Part shown: piece by piece, positions 37,970 through 48,230 of the stretch
Numbering within the stretch: position 1 is the stretch's first letter
Layout: the number at the start of each line of letters is the position of its first letter
NCBI GenBank assembly: GCA_032127875.1
Contig: JAQBHI010000194.1
Coordinates: 62,001 to 126,000, forward strand
DNA length: 64,000 nt
Direction of reading: 5' to 3'
Source of the DNA: CADEEV01 sp032127875
GTDB lineage: Bacteria > Acidobacteriota > Vicinamibacteria > Fen-336
Position numbers and translations under genes: made by a program
Notes under the pieces: model-generated
Seen by the model: only the letters and a program-made list of their open reading frames with translations
The model's database searches: none
What the model was told of the DNA's origin: nothing

Positions 37970-38176
37970 ATGAGCGTCGAAGCCGCTGTCCGCGCCCTGG
38001 CCGGGAGCTTCGTCCTGGTGTCGGTCGCCCTCGGCTACTGGGTGCACCCCGGGTTCTTCCTCTTTACCGCGTTCGTGGGCGCGAACCTCTTGCAGTCCGC
38101 CTTCAGCGGCGTGTGCCCTGCGACGTCGATCTTCCGCAAGCTCGGCCTGAAGGACGCCACGCGACCCTCATCCTGA
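37970..38176 (+). CDS. DUF2892 small membrane protein (YgaP-TM-like)
   Basis: A 68-residue protein with two hydrophobic helices (about 5-25 and 30-45) and a single exposed-looking Cys in FSGVCPATSIFRKLGL, the hallmark of the DUF2892 family. In E. coli YgaP this unit is fused to a rhodanese domain and sits beside the ArsR-family gene ygaV. GGAGGT (37960-37965) precedes the ATG with 4 bases between. It is the last gene of the ArsR/RND operon, 40 bases after the pump gene. Function is unproven; a link to sulfur or thiol stress is inferred from family neighbours. Confidence 0.85.
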   Translation: MSVEAAVRALAGSFVLVSVALGYWVHPGFFLFTAFVGANLLQSAFSGVCPATSIFRKLGLKDATRPSS

Positions 38177-38201
38177 GCGCGCCGTCTTTCCGTCGGCGCG
38201 C
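38177..38201 (+). terminator. Hairpin after the efflux operon
   Basis: A perfect 8-bp stem, GCGCGCCG/CGGCGCGC, with a 9-base loop starts at the base after the DUF2892 stop. There is no T-tract, so intrinsic termination is uncertain. It lies between converging genes and may protect the mRNA end or act with Rho. The rest of the 158-base gap holds nothing I recognise. Confidence 0.45.
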
Positions 38202-38334
38202 AAGAGCTCGTGTCGAGACGGCTCCGAGCCCCCGGTCTTCGGACCCCCGCTCGAACCCCTCGGGCTGGAGAAAGCGCAGCTCTTGGGGATGGTACCGCGA
38301 GGCTTGGGGGATCCCCCAGGCGCTGCGCTCGTGG

Positions 38335-40129
<1,795 letters not shown>

Positions 40130-40137
<8 letters not shown>

Positions 40138-41380
40138 TCAGCTTCTCCTCGAGGTAGCTCGCGATGTGCTGGTCTTCGACGCTTTCCTGAGCGGAGCGCG
40201 CCATGTCTCGCACGCTCCACAGGCCCTTGGCCAGCTCGTCTTCGCCGATGAGCGCCACGAAGCGCGCCTGCAGCTTGTCGGCCCGCTTCATCTGGGACTT
40301 GAGGCCACGGCCTTCGTAATCGACCAGGACACTGAGCCCCGCCGCACGGAGCTGCCGCTGGAGCAGCACAGCCTTGTCCCGGCCGGCGGCGGCGAGCGGC
40401 GCCAGATACACGTCGCAGCGAGATGCGGCCTCGGCCTTGGGCAGGATCATCACCAGCCGCTCCAGGCCGAGCGCGAAGCCGATGCCGGTGAGATCCGGGC
40501 CGCCGAGCTCCTTGACGAGACCGTCGTAGCGGCCACCGCCGAGCACGCTGTTCTGCGCGCCCAGCGCAGCGCTCGTGACCTCGAACGTGGTGCGCGTGTA
40601 GTAGTCGAGGCCCCGCACCAGCCGGTGGTCCACGCGGTAGCGAATGCCCAGCAGTTCCAGCTCGCGCCGGACCTCGGCGAAGTGTTCGCTGCAGGCGGCG
40701 CACAGATGATCGGCGAGTCTGGGCAGCGTGCCGATCAGTTGCTGCTCCCCGGGCGCCTTGGAGTCGAGCACGCGCAGCGGGCTCGTCTCGGTGCGGCGCT
40801 GGCTGTCGGCGCCGAGCGTGCCGAGCTGCTCGCGCAAGGCAGCGCGCAATGTTTCGACATAGGCTGGCCGGCAGGCGGCGTCGCCCACCGAGTTGACGAC
40901 CAGCTCGTGGTCGCGCAGCCCGCAGGCCTCGAGATAGCCGAGCGCCATCTCGATCACCTCGACGTCGATCGAAGGCTCCGCGACGCCGAAGGTCTCCACA
41001 TCCACCTGGTGGAACTGCCGATAGCGGCCCTTCTGCGGCCGCTCGCGCCGGAACATCGGCCCGATCACGTAGACGCGCAGCGCGGGATCGGTGTTCATCA
41101 GGTTGTTCTCGATCACGCTGCGCACGACCCCGGCCGTGGCCTCGGGCCGCAGCGTCAGCGACGACTCGTCGCGGTCCTGGAAGCTGTACATCTCCTTCGA
41201 GACGATGTCGGTCTCGGCGCCGATGCCGCGGGCGAAGAGCTGGGTATCCTCGAAGATCGGAGTTCGGATCTCGCGATAGCCGTAGAGCGCAAAGAGCTTG
41301 CGCGCCTCGGCTTCGACCCGCTGCCACGCCCCCACCTCGTCGGGCAGGATGTCCTTGGTCCCTTTGACGCCCTTGATCAC
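40130..41380 (-). CDS. hisS: Histidine-tRNA ligase
   Basis: A 416-residue class II synthetase. Visible are the N-terminal KGTKDILPDE, motif 2 region MFRRERPQKGRYRQFHQVD, the HisA signature RGLDYYTRTTFEV and motif 3 GIGFALGLERLVMIL. A C-terminal anticodon-binding domain follows. The GTG at 41380 overlaps the stop of the carbonic anhydrase-like gene as GTGA. The longer frame to 41989 is antisense or out-of-frame to that gene and is rejected. The hisS-aspS order is common in bacteria. Confidence 0.97.
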
Positions 41381-41898
41381 CGCTGACCCGTTTCCGCGAG
41401 GTAGGTTTCCTTGTACTGGTAGTAGTTGTCGGCCGAGATGCGCAGGCCCGCGAGCTCCTGGTCGGTGAGCGCCCGGCGCACCTTGCCGGGGATCCCCATG
41501 ACGAGGCTGCGCGGTGGAATCAGCATGCCTTCGGGCACCAGCGTCTGCGCGGCGACGATCGACTCGGCGCCGACGTGCGCATCGTTCAGGACCGTGGCGC
41601 CCATGCCGATCAGGCACCACGAGTCGACCCGGCAGCCGTGAAGCGTGACGGAGTGGCCCACCGTGACGTGATCCGCGACCAGCGTCGTGTGCTGCTCCTT
41701 GAAGACGTGGATGACGCAGCAGTCCTGGACGTTGGTATAGGCCCCGATTCGGATCGCATGCACGTCGCCGCGGATCACGGCGTTCATCCACACCGAAGCA
41801 TGGTCGCCCAGTTCGACGTCGCCGATCACCTGGGCCGAGGCATCCACGTACACCCGCTCCCCCAGTTTCGGCCAGAGCCCCTTGTACGGCCGCAGCAT
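41377..41898 (-). CDS. Gamma-carbonic anhydrase-like hexapeptide protein
   Basis: A 173-residue left-handed beta-helix protein of the gamma-carbonic anhydrase/YrdA family. Hexapeptide turns (VIGDVELGDHASVWMNAVIRGDV) and three zinc-ligand histidines are visible around VIHVFKEQHTTLVADHVTVGHSVTLHG. The catalytic glutamates of Cam are not obvious, so activity is uncertain; a trimeric metal protein is expected. The ATG at 41898 is preferred because GGAAAG lies 8 bases upstream; a GTG at 41907 overlaps that site. It is first in a unit with hisS and aspS. Confidence 0.88.
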   Translation of the reverse strand: MLRPYKGLWPKLGERVYVDASAQVIGDVELGDHASVWMNAVIRGDVHAIRIGAYTNVQDCCVIHVFKEQHTTLVADHVTVGHSVTLHGCRVDSWCLIGMGATVLNDAHVGAESIVAAQTLVPEGMLIPPRSLVMGIPGKVRRALTDQELAGLRISADNYYQYKETYLAETGQR

Positions 41899-41922
41899 GA
41901 TGCCCACTTTCCGAAAACGGCG

Positions 41923-41931
41923 AGTCTACCA
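41923..41931 (-). promoter_or_regulatory. Extended -10 upstream of the carbonic anhydrase-like gene and hisS-aspS
   Basis: TGGTAGACT on the minus strand matches TGnTAnnnT. It lies 24 bases before the ATG at 41898 with the ribosome-binding GGAAAG between. The -35 region (ATCGCA) is poor, which fits an extended -10 promoter. Confidence 0.4.
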
Positions 41932-41992
41932 GAGCCGCAGCCAGTTGCGATGCGCGGGGTGCCGAGGTTCCGTTAACAGCGGAGCGCACGAT

Positions 41993-43687
41993 TCACTCGG
42001 GCGCGGAGCGGATGGGGGGGAGCCCGAAGGGCGCGGGGGGGTGCTTGCTCCCGTACCCCCCCGGTTTGATTAGTCGATCGGCCAGGAATGCGAAGAGCGG
42101 CACGGCCAGCGCCGAGAGACCCGTCGCACGCAGTCGGTCGAGGCTGACGAAACCGGCAAAGCTGGCGCCGATGTCGCCGATCGTCCAGTGCATGAATAGA
42201 CCTTGCGCGGCTTGAAGCGGGAGAACGGCCAGCAGCAGTACCAGGCCCGCACCCGACACCGCAGCAAGTCCCAGAATCGCTGTTCGCCCGGGCGCGCGTC
42301 GCGCGGCGATCACGGTGACGATGGCCAGGCTCGTGAGCGTCGCCAGCGCGCCGAGCGCAAGCAACCGACCGAAATACGGCGCGACATCCTCGTCGTGGTT
42401 GATGGCACTCAGGGACAAGCGAATGCCCTGCCAGGCTACCAGACCGCGAAACAGCAACTCGCTCAGGAGCGCGCCGGCGACCGCAGCCACGAGCACCGCG
42501 GCCCCGCCCCCGCGCAGGGGCCAAGCGGCTAGACCGATCGCCAGCAGGGCGAGCAGCACGACCACTGGCAGCCGGGCGCGTCGCTCGGCGCTGGTCCGTG
42601 CCGCGCGAAGCGATTCGATCGATGCGCCGGCCGCGCCAGGACCCAGCGTCCTCGAGAAATCGGCTTGGAAGGCCACCTGCTGCCGCTGCTCGCGCTCGGC
42701 AAGGGCGGCGGCGAACTCGGGCGGGAGGTCGAGAACTTCACGCAGCACGCGGCCCTCGCTCCCCCCTGGAATCGGCAAGCCGGCGAGGGCCGCGATCGTG
42801 GCCGCCACGTCGATCTGGCGGGCCGTTCCAGCCACGCCCTCACGCACGCCACGACCGGCGAGGACGAGCGGGATCGAAAGGATCTCGGGCTCCTGGCCGC
42901 CATGCCCGCCTTCGTCCAGGTGGCCGTGGTCGGCCGTGACCACCAGCAACGTCCGCCACAGGTCGCTGCCCTCCGCGAGCGACCCGATCAGGCGATCGGC
43001 CTCGTGACAGGCCCGCGCGTATTCGCCCGAGCGCGCCCCGTATTCGTGGGCCGCGTAATCGGGCACCACTAGGTCGATGACGCCGATGCGTGCCTTCTGG
43101 CCGAGGATGAAATCCACCGCGCGCGTCTCCGCTTTCATCATTAGCGGCGACACGCGCGCGAACTCGCCGCGAAGCTCGGCGACGGGCGCTTCGAAGAAGG
43201 CCGCGTCCTTCAGGTCCGGCTGGAACAACTCGCCCCAGAGTTCCGAGCCCGCAATCGCGACCGGGCTGCCGGCGCGCGACGCCCCGCGGAAGAGGTTGTC
43301 GATCGCGAGCGTGCCGCGATGCCGGTTCGTCGTGGCGCCGTGGAGTTCCGGCGGAGCGCCCGTCGCCAGGTTCGCGCGGCCCGGCCGTGAGTAGGACGGC
43401 ACGCTGGACGCGCAGGCCAGATCGGCGCCCTTGGCCCGCAGCCTGTTGAGCGACGGCATCTGTCGCGAGCGGTCGAGCCGCAGGCCGTCCACCAGGACCA
43501 GGACTACGCGGTTCGCCAGCGCCTCGCCCGACTGCGAGTCGTCGGCGAAGCGGTAGGGGGTCTGATAGCGGACCACCGAACTCCAGGCGGCAGACCCCAG
43601 CGGCCCCGCGCCCAGGCCGATCGCAACCCACAACCCGACGCCAATGAGAAGCCGCGAGGAGCGTGGTAGGCCGAAGGGAACGCGCAT
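41993..43687 (-). CDS. AP-superfamily phosphodiesterase-like membrane protein
   Basis: A 564-residue protein. An N-terminal hydrophobic anchor (about 12-35) precedes an alkaline-phosphatase-superfamily ectodomain: LVLVDGLRLDRS (metal ligand), SVPSYSRPGRANLATG (nucleophile region with Ser/Thr), VVPDYAAHEYG and VTADHGHLDEGGHGG. It ends in about five membrane helices (about 370-545). This is the plan of lipid- or glycan-modifying enzymes such as phosphoethanolamine transferases and GPI-like modifiers. Its start overlaps the ABC permease stop by 1 base (TGATG), so it belongs to the TetR-controlled exporter operon. A TTG at 43690 is an alternative start. Substrate is unknown. Confidence 0.8.
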   Translation of the reverse strand: MRVPFGLPRSSRLLIGVGLWVAIGLGAGPLGSAAWSSVVRYQTPYRFADDSQSGEALANRVVLVLVDGLRLDRSRQMPSLNRLRAKGADLACASSVPSYSRPGRANLATGAPPELHGATTNRHRGTLAIDNLFRGASRAGSPVAIAGSELWGELFQPDLKDAAFFEAPVAELRGEFARVSPLMMKAETRAVDFILGQKARIGVIDLVVPDYAAHEYGARSGEYARACHEADRLIGSLAEGSDLWRTLLVVTADHGHLDEGGHGGQEPEILSIPLVLAGRGVREGVAGTARQIDVAATIAALAGLPIPGGSEGRVLREVLDLPPEFAAALAEREQRQQVAFQADFSRTLGPGAAGASIESLRAARTSAERRARLPVVVLLALLAIGLAAWPLRGGGAAVLVAAVAGALLSELLFRGLVAWQGIRLSLSAINHDEDVAPYFGRLLALGALATLTSLAIVTVIAARRAPGRTAILGLAAVSGAGLVLLLAVLPLQAAQGLFMHWTIGDIGASFAGFVSLDRLRATGLSALAVPLFAFLADRLIKPGGYGSKHPPAPFGLPPIRSAPE

Positions 43688-44796
43688 CAATCAAGGCTCT
43701 TCCGGAAGCGTAGCGAGGCCAGCGTCAGGACCAGCAGCCCCATGACCGCGAGCGCCAAGGCCTCGGGCCACAGCACCGCCAGGCCGGAGCCCTTCAGGAA
43801 CACGCCCCGCAGGACCTTCGCGTAATAGTGGACGGGGGTCATGTAGCTCACATACTGAAAGCCCAGCGGCATGTTCTCGAATGGGAAGATCAGCCCGCCG
43901 AGGTAGATCATCGGCACCATGAGGCCGAGGGCCGTGAACATCATGGCCTGCTGCTGCGTCGAAACCAGCGTGGAGACCAGAAGGCCCAGGCCCAGGGTGT
44001 TCAGCAGGTAGAGCAAAGTGAGCAGCGTCAAGCTCACCAGCGAGCCGCGCAGCGGCACGCCCAGCACGCTGCGCGCGAGCCAGGTGATCAGCCAGAGGTC
44101 GATCAGGCCGATGAATACGAACGGCACCAGCTTCCCCACCAGGAACTGCCACGGCCGGAGCGGCGTCACGCTGATCTGCTCAAGGGTACCGATCTCTTTC
44201 TCGCGCACCACCGCCATGGCCGGCAACATCATCGTCACCAGCATCAGGACCATCGCGAGCACCGCGGGGACGTAGAACCAGCGGCTCTTGAGATCGGGGT
44301 TGTAGAGCACGCGCGGCACCAGCTCCACGCGGCCCATGCGCCCGAGCCGGGCCGCCTGAAGCTCAGACGCGGCCTCGGCCACGATGCGAGCGGCGTAGCC
44401 CAGCCCGATGCCGCTGGAGTTGGAATCGCTGCCATCGGCGATGGCCTGGACCCTCGCCGGGCGCCCGCCCGCCCGCGCCGCGCCGTAGCCTTCGCCGACA
44501 ACCAGGGCGATCTGGGCGCGGCCGTCGATCAGCCACGGCTCGATCTCCGAGGCGGCGTCCACGCCGCCGACGATGTGGAAGTAGCCCGAAGCCGTGAAGC
44601 GCTCGACGAGCTCGCGGCTGCCACGCGTGCGGTCCTGGTCGAGGAGCAGCAGCGGGATCTGGTTCACGTCCATGTTGGCCGCGAAGCCCAGCGCCAGTAG
44701 CTGCATCACGGGTCCCACGATCAGGACGGGGATCATCTTGCGATCGTGGCGGAGCTGCAGGACTTCCTTGATCACCACCTGGAGCAGCGCGTACAC
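43687..44796 (-). CDS. ABC-2 type permease (YbhR-like)
   Basis: A 369-residue ABC exporter membrane subunit. One N-terminal helix (about 20-38) is followed by a periplasmic domain of about 130 residues, then five helices. VVREKEIGTLEQISVTPLRPWQFLVGKL is the coupling-helix signature of the ABC-2/DrrB family. It resembles E. coli YbhR/YhhJ. The GTG start lies 4 bases after the stop of the sister permease. The two permeases probably form a heterodimer served by the two ATPases coded upstream. Confidence 0.9.
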   Translation of the reverse strand: MYALLQVVIKEVLQLRHDRKMIPVLIVGPVMQLLALGFAANMDVNQIPLLLLDQDRTRGSRELVERFTASGYFHIVGGVDAASEIEPWLIDGRAQIALVVGEGYGAARAGGRPARVQAIADGSDSNSSGIGLGYAARIVAEAASELQAARLGRMGRVELVPRVLYNPDLKSRWFYVPAVLAMVLMLVTMMLPAMAVVREKEIGTLEQISVTPLRPWQFLVGKLVPFVFIGLIDLWLITWLARSVLGVPLRGSLVSLTLLTLLYLLNTLGLGLLVSTLVSTQQQAMMFTALGLMVPMIYLGGLIFPFENMPLGFQYVSYMTPVHYYAKVLRGVFLKGSGLAVLWPEALALAVMGLLVLTLASLRFRKSLD

Positions 44797-44800
44797 GTTG

Positions 44801-45925
44801 CTAGGCCTCCCGGCGCGTCAGCCGGACGTACGCGATACCCATGACCAGCGCGGCGTAGAGCACGAGGAAGCCGACGTCCATCCCGTAGGGCGCGAGCCCC
44901 GCGCCCTTCAGGATCACGCCGCGCAACGCGACGAGGAAGTAGCGGGCCGGGACCGCGTACGTGATCGCCTGGATCACCGGAGGCATGGAGCGGATCGGAA
45001 AGATGAAGCCCGAGAGGATGATGGCGGGCAGCATCGAGGTCACGATCCCGACCTGGAAGGCCAGCGCCTGCGTGTCGGCGAGGCTCGAGACCAGTAGCCC
45101 CCAGCCGAGGGCACCGACCAGGTAGACGAACGTCAGGACGAACAGATCCAGGTAGGGGCCACGCACCGCCACATCGAACAGCACGCGCGCGGCGATCAGG
45201 ATCAAGCCTGTGGCGACGAGGGAGATGCCAAGGTACGGCAGCGTCTTGCCGACGATCAGCTCGCCGGGCCGCAACGAGGTGACACGCAGCTGCTCCAGTG
45301 TCCCGCGCTCCTTCTCGCGCACGACCGAAAGTGCGGTCGAGAGTACTCCGGTGAGCATCAGGATGAAACCGATCAGGCCCGGGACCAGGAACTGTGTCGA
45401 CTTGAGCTCGGGGTTGTACCAGACGCGCGGCTCGTAGCCCACGAAGGCGCTTCGCGCCACGGCGCCGCCTCCGCCGCGCAGCGGCTCGAGGTTGAATTGC
45501 GTGACGATGGCCGCCGCATAGCTCAGCACGAGGGTGGCGGTATTCGAATCGCTCCCGTCGAGCAACATCTGCACCGGCGTCGTGCGGCGCGCGGCGAGAT
45601 CGCGGGAGAACGCCTCGGGAATCACCAGCACCGCCCGCGCGACGCGGCGCTCGGTCAGCAGCGGCAGGTCGGCCCCGGGGCCGACGTCCGCCACCAGGTC
45701 GAAGTAGCTCGAGTTCACGAAGGCCCCGATCAATTCGCGGCTCGCCGGGCTCTTGTCCCGGTCCTGCACCGCCAGGCGCACGTGCCGCACGTCGAAGTTG
45801 AGCGCGTAGCCGTAGAGCAGCAGCATCATGGTCGGCAGTCCGAGCAGCATGGCGAGGCTCAGGGGGTCGCGCGAAGCCTGACGCAGCTCCTTCTTCGCGA
45901 CGGCCCAGACCTTGCGCGGGTTCAT
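44801..45925 (-). CDS. ABC-2 type permease (YbhS-like)
   Basis: A 374-residue ABC-2 permease with the same plan as its neighbour: N-terminal helix, periplasmic insert (DRDKSPASRELIGAFV) and five C-terminal helices. It has the signature VVREKERGTLEQLRVTSLRPGELIVGKTLPY. It resembles E. coli YbhS. The ATG at 45925 overlaps the ATPase stop as ATGA; an open frame to 45973 is inside the ATPase gene and is rejected. It is expected in the inner membrane with the partner permease. Confidence 0.9.
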   Translation of the reverse strand: MNPRKVWAVAKKELRQASRDPLSLAMLLGLPTMMLLLYGYALNFDVRHVRLAVQDRDKSPASRELIGAFVNSSYFDLVADVGPGADLPLLTERRVARAVLVIPEAFSRDLAARRTTPVQMLLDGSDSNTATLVLSYAAAIVTQFNLEPLRGGGGAVARSAFVGYEPRVWYNPELKSTQFLVPGLIGFILMLTGVLSTALSVVREKERGTLEQLRVTSLRPGELIVGKTLPYLGISLVATGLILIAARVLFDVAVRGPYLDLFVLTFVYLVGALGWGLLVSSLADTQALAFQVGIVTSMLPAIILSGFIFPIRSMPPVIQAITYAVPARYFLVALRGVILKGAGLAPYGMDVGFLVLYAALVMGIAYVRLTRREA

Positions 45926-46887
45926 GCGGGGACGCCCCGGGCCGCGCGAGCCTGGTCCTCCGCCTCGATGCAATGCATGAAGACGTCCTCGAGAGAGGGA
46001 ACGATGCGCTCGACCCGTGCCGGGACGTTTCCTTGCGCCTCGAGCAGATCGAGCACCCGCCGCCTGGCGCCGTCGGAGTCGGCCACGACCACGTGGAGAC
46101 GGGTGCCGAAGAGCGCGGCCTCGAGAACGAAGTCCTCCGGCTCCAAACGCTCCTGGGCCTCGAGGAAGCGCGGGCAGGAGACCTCGAGCAGCGCGCGGCC
46201 GGCGAAGACCTGCTTGAGCTCACGCACCGTCCCCAGGGCGACCAGCCGGCCCGCGTGCATGAGCGCGATACGGTCGCAGCGCTCGGCCTCGTCGAGATAG
46301 TGGGTGGTGACGATGATCGTCACGCCCTCCCCCGCCATCGCGTCGATCAGGCCCCAGAAGCGCCGGCGTGAGACCGGATCCACGCCGGCCGTGGGTTCGT
46401 CGAGGAACACGACCCGCGGCTTGTGCAGCACGGCACAGGCGAGGGCGAGGCGCTGTTTCCAACCTCCCGGCAGCTCGCCGGTCAGCAACGTCTGCTTGCC
46501 GGCCAGGCCGGCCATCTCCACGGCCCAGGCCCGGCGCTCGTCGAAGAGCGCGCCGTGCAGGCCATACACACCACCGAAGAAGCGCAGGTTCTGTTCGACG
46601 GAAAGGTCTGCGTAGAGGCTGAAGCGCTGGGTCATGTAGCCGATGCGCCGTTTCACCTCTTCGGGGTGCTTCGCGACATCGATACCCAGCACCCGCGCCT
46701 GGCCGGCGCTCGGCGTGAGCAGACCACAGAGCATGCGGATCGTGGTGGACTTCCCCGCGCCATTGCTGCCCAGCAGGCCGAAGACCTCACCCTGCCCGAC
46801 CGTGAGGCTCAGATCGTCCACGGAGGTGAAGGCGCCGAAGCGCTTCACCAGGTGCTCGACCTCGATCACTGGCGCGGCGTCCGCCAC
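45922..46887 (-). CDS. ABC exporter ATPase with degenerate signature (YbhF C-half-like)
   Basis: A 321-residue ATP-binding subunit. Walker A is GSNGAGKST (about 40-48), Walker B VVFLDEP, and the H-loop His196 is in VTTHYLDEAE. The ABC signature reads LPGGWKQR (139-146) where LSGGQ is usual. It corresponds to the second half of E. coli YbhF, in which the two ATPase domains are fused; here they are separate genes with a TolC gene between them. The GTG start overlaps the tolC stop by 1 base (TAGTG). The C-terminal 80 residues form a regulatory-type domain. Confidence 0.92.
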   Translation of the reverse strand: MADAAPVIEVEHLVKRFGAFTSVDDLSLTVGQGEVFGLLGSNGAGKSTTIRMLCGLLTPSAGQARVLGIDVAKHPEEVKRRIGYMTQRFSLYADLSVEQNLRFFGGVYGLHGALFDERRAWAVEMAGLAGKQTLLTGELPGGWKQRLALACAVLHKPRVVFLDEPTAGVDPVSRRRFWGLIDAMAGEGVTIIVTTHYLDEAERCDRIALMHAGRLVALGTVRELKQVFAGRALLEVSCPRFLEAQERLEPEDFVLEAALFGTRLHVVVADSDGARRRVLDLLEAQGNVPARVERIVPSLEDVFMHCIEAEDQARAARGVPA

Positions 46888-48230
46888 TATCTGCCGACCG
46901 CGCGCTCGAGGCTTGCCTGCGCTACCAACAGCTGCGTCGTGGCTTCCGTCTGGTCCAGACCGGCGCGCAGCAGTTGCGTCTCCGCGTCCAACAATTCGGA
47001 CGACAAACTGACGCCCGCCCGATAGCGATCCTGGTTCACGCGGACGTTCTCGCGCGCGGCCTCGAGACTCCGGGCAGCCAGCGAGACGGCGGCCTGGGCC
47101 GTGCGGATTTCGAGCAGGCGGGACGTCACCTCCAACCGAATGCGCCGCTCCCGATCGACGACCTGCTGGCGCAGGGCCTCGGCCTGGGCGCGCTTCTCGG
47201 CCGTGGCCGCCGCCGTCCGCCCGCCGTCGAAGGCGATCACCGACAGCGTGGCGGCGACGCTCCAGGTGTCGCGCCAGCTGCCGGCGAGTGGAAAGATGCG
47301 CGGGTTCGGGTTGGCGTAGTCGTAGCTGCCGATGAGGCCGACTTGCGGCAAGCCGGCGGAGCGGGCCGTCCTCACCGCGGCTTCCGAGGCGGCGAGGCGG
47401 GCGCGCAGGCCGGCCAGCTCGGGGCGGGCGCCGAGGGCGCGCCTCACCAGCGGCTCGACGTCCTGGGCGGCGAGCTCGCTCGCGACGAGTGCGCTCGCGA
47501 GCTCGAGCCGTGCTCCGGCTGGCAGATCGAGAAGGCGGCCCAGGTCCGCGTTCGTGAGCTCGGCGGCGTTTCCGGCCCGCAGCCGCGCCAGCTCGGCCCG
47601 GTCCCGCTCCAGCTGAACGGCTAGCAGCTCATTGCGAGGCACCATGCCGTTGTCGAACAGGTTCGTGGCGTCTGCGAGGTGCGCTTCGTAGCCGGCGATC
47701 GCCTCCTGCAGGACCTGCTCAGCCCTGCGCTGCGCCACCAGGTTCCAGTAGGCAGTCGTGGTCTCCAGGACCAGATCGCTCTGGCCTGCGGCCGTGTCCA
47801 GGCGCGAGGCCTCTTGCAGTTGCGCGGCGGCCGCGACCCCGGCGCCGATGCGACCCCCCGTGTAGACCGGCAGGCTCAGGCTGGCGCGGGCGTAGCCCTG
47901 GTTCGGGAGGTTGGGGAAGATCACCTGGCTCCCCTGGCCGGGCAGGGTCGAGACGAACTCAGGCACGTTGGAGTTGCGGCTGGCCCCGGCGGAGAGCCCG
48001 AGGCTGGGCAGTCGCTGAGCCCGGGCGCCGCGTACTCCAGCCGTGGCCGCCTCTTGAAGAGCCCGCAGTTGCCCAAGCTGCGCGGAAACGCTCTGGGCCC
48101 GCGCCACGCTCTCGGCCAGAGTCAGCCTGACGACCTCGCCGGGCGCCGCTTCCTCGCCACGCGCCTGTGGCCCAGGCACCAGAGCTGCGAAGAGCGCGAG
48201 CGCCACGCCCGCCTGCAAGGATTGACTCAT
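46887..48230 (-). CDS. TolC-family outer-membrane protein of the Ybh-like exporter
   Basis: A 447-residue outer-membrane channel subunit with a signal peptide (about 1-27). The mature start VRLTLAESVARAQS and the paired OEP repeats are clear: GYARASLSLPVYTGGRIGAGV in the first half, AATLSVIAFDGGRTAAATAEKR in the second. It would give the TetR-regulated ABC exporter its own outer-membrane exit duct. It is inserted between the two ATPase genes, overlapping one by 4 bases (ATGA) and the other by 1. Confidence 0.9.
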   Translation of the reverse strand: MSQSLQAGVALALFAALVPGPQARGEEAAPGEVVRLTLAESVARAQSVSAQLGQLRALQEAATAGVRGARAQRLPSLGLSAGASRNSNVPEFVSTLPGQGSQVIFPNLPNQGYARASLSLPVYTGGRIGAGVAAAAQLQEASRLDTAAGQSDLVLETTTAYWNLVAQRRAEQVLQEAIAGYEAHLADATNLFDNGMVPRNELLAVQLERDRAELARLRAGNAAELTNADLGRLLDLPAGARLELASALVASELAAQDVEPLVRRALGARPELAGLRARLAASEAAVRTARSAGLPQVGLIGSYDYANPNPRIFPLAGSWRDTWSVAATLSVIAFDGGRTAAATAEKRAQAEALRQQVVDRERRIRLEVTSRLLEIRTAQAAVSLAARSLEAARENVRVNQDRYRAGVSLSSELLDAETQLLRAGLDQTEATTQLLVAQASLERAVGR

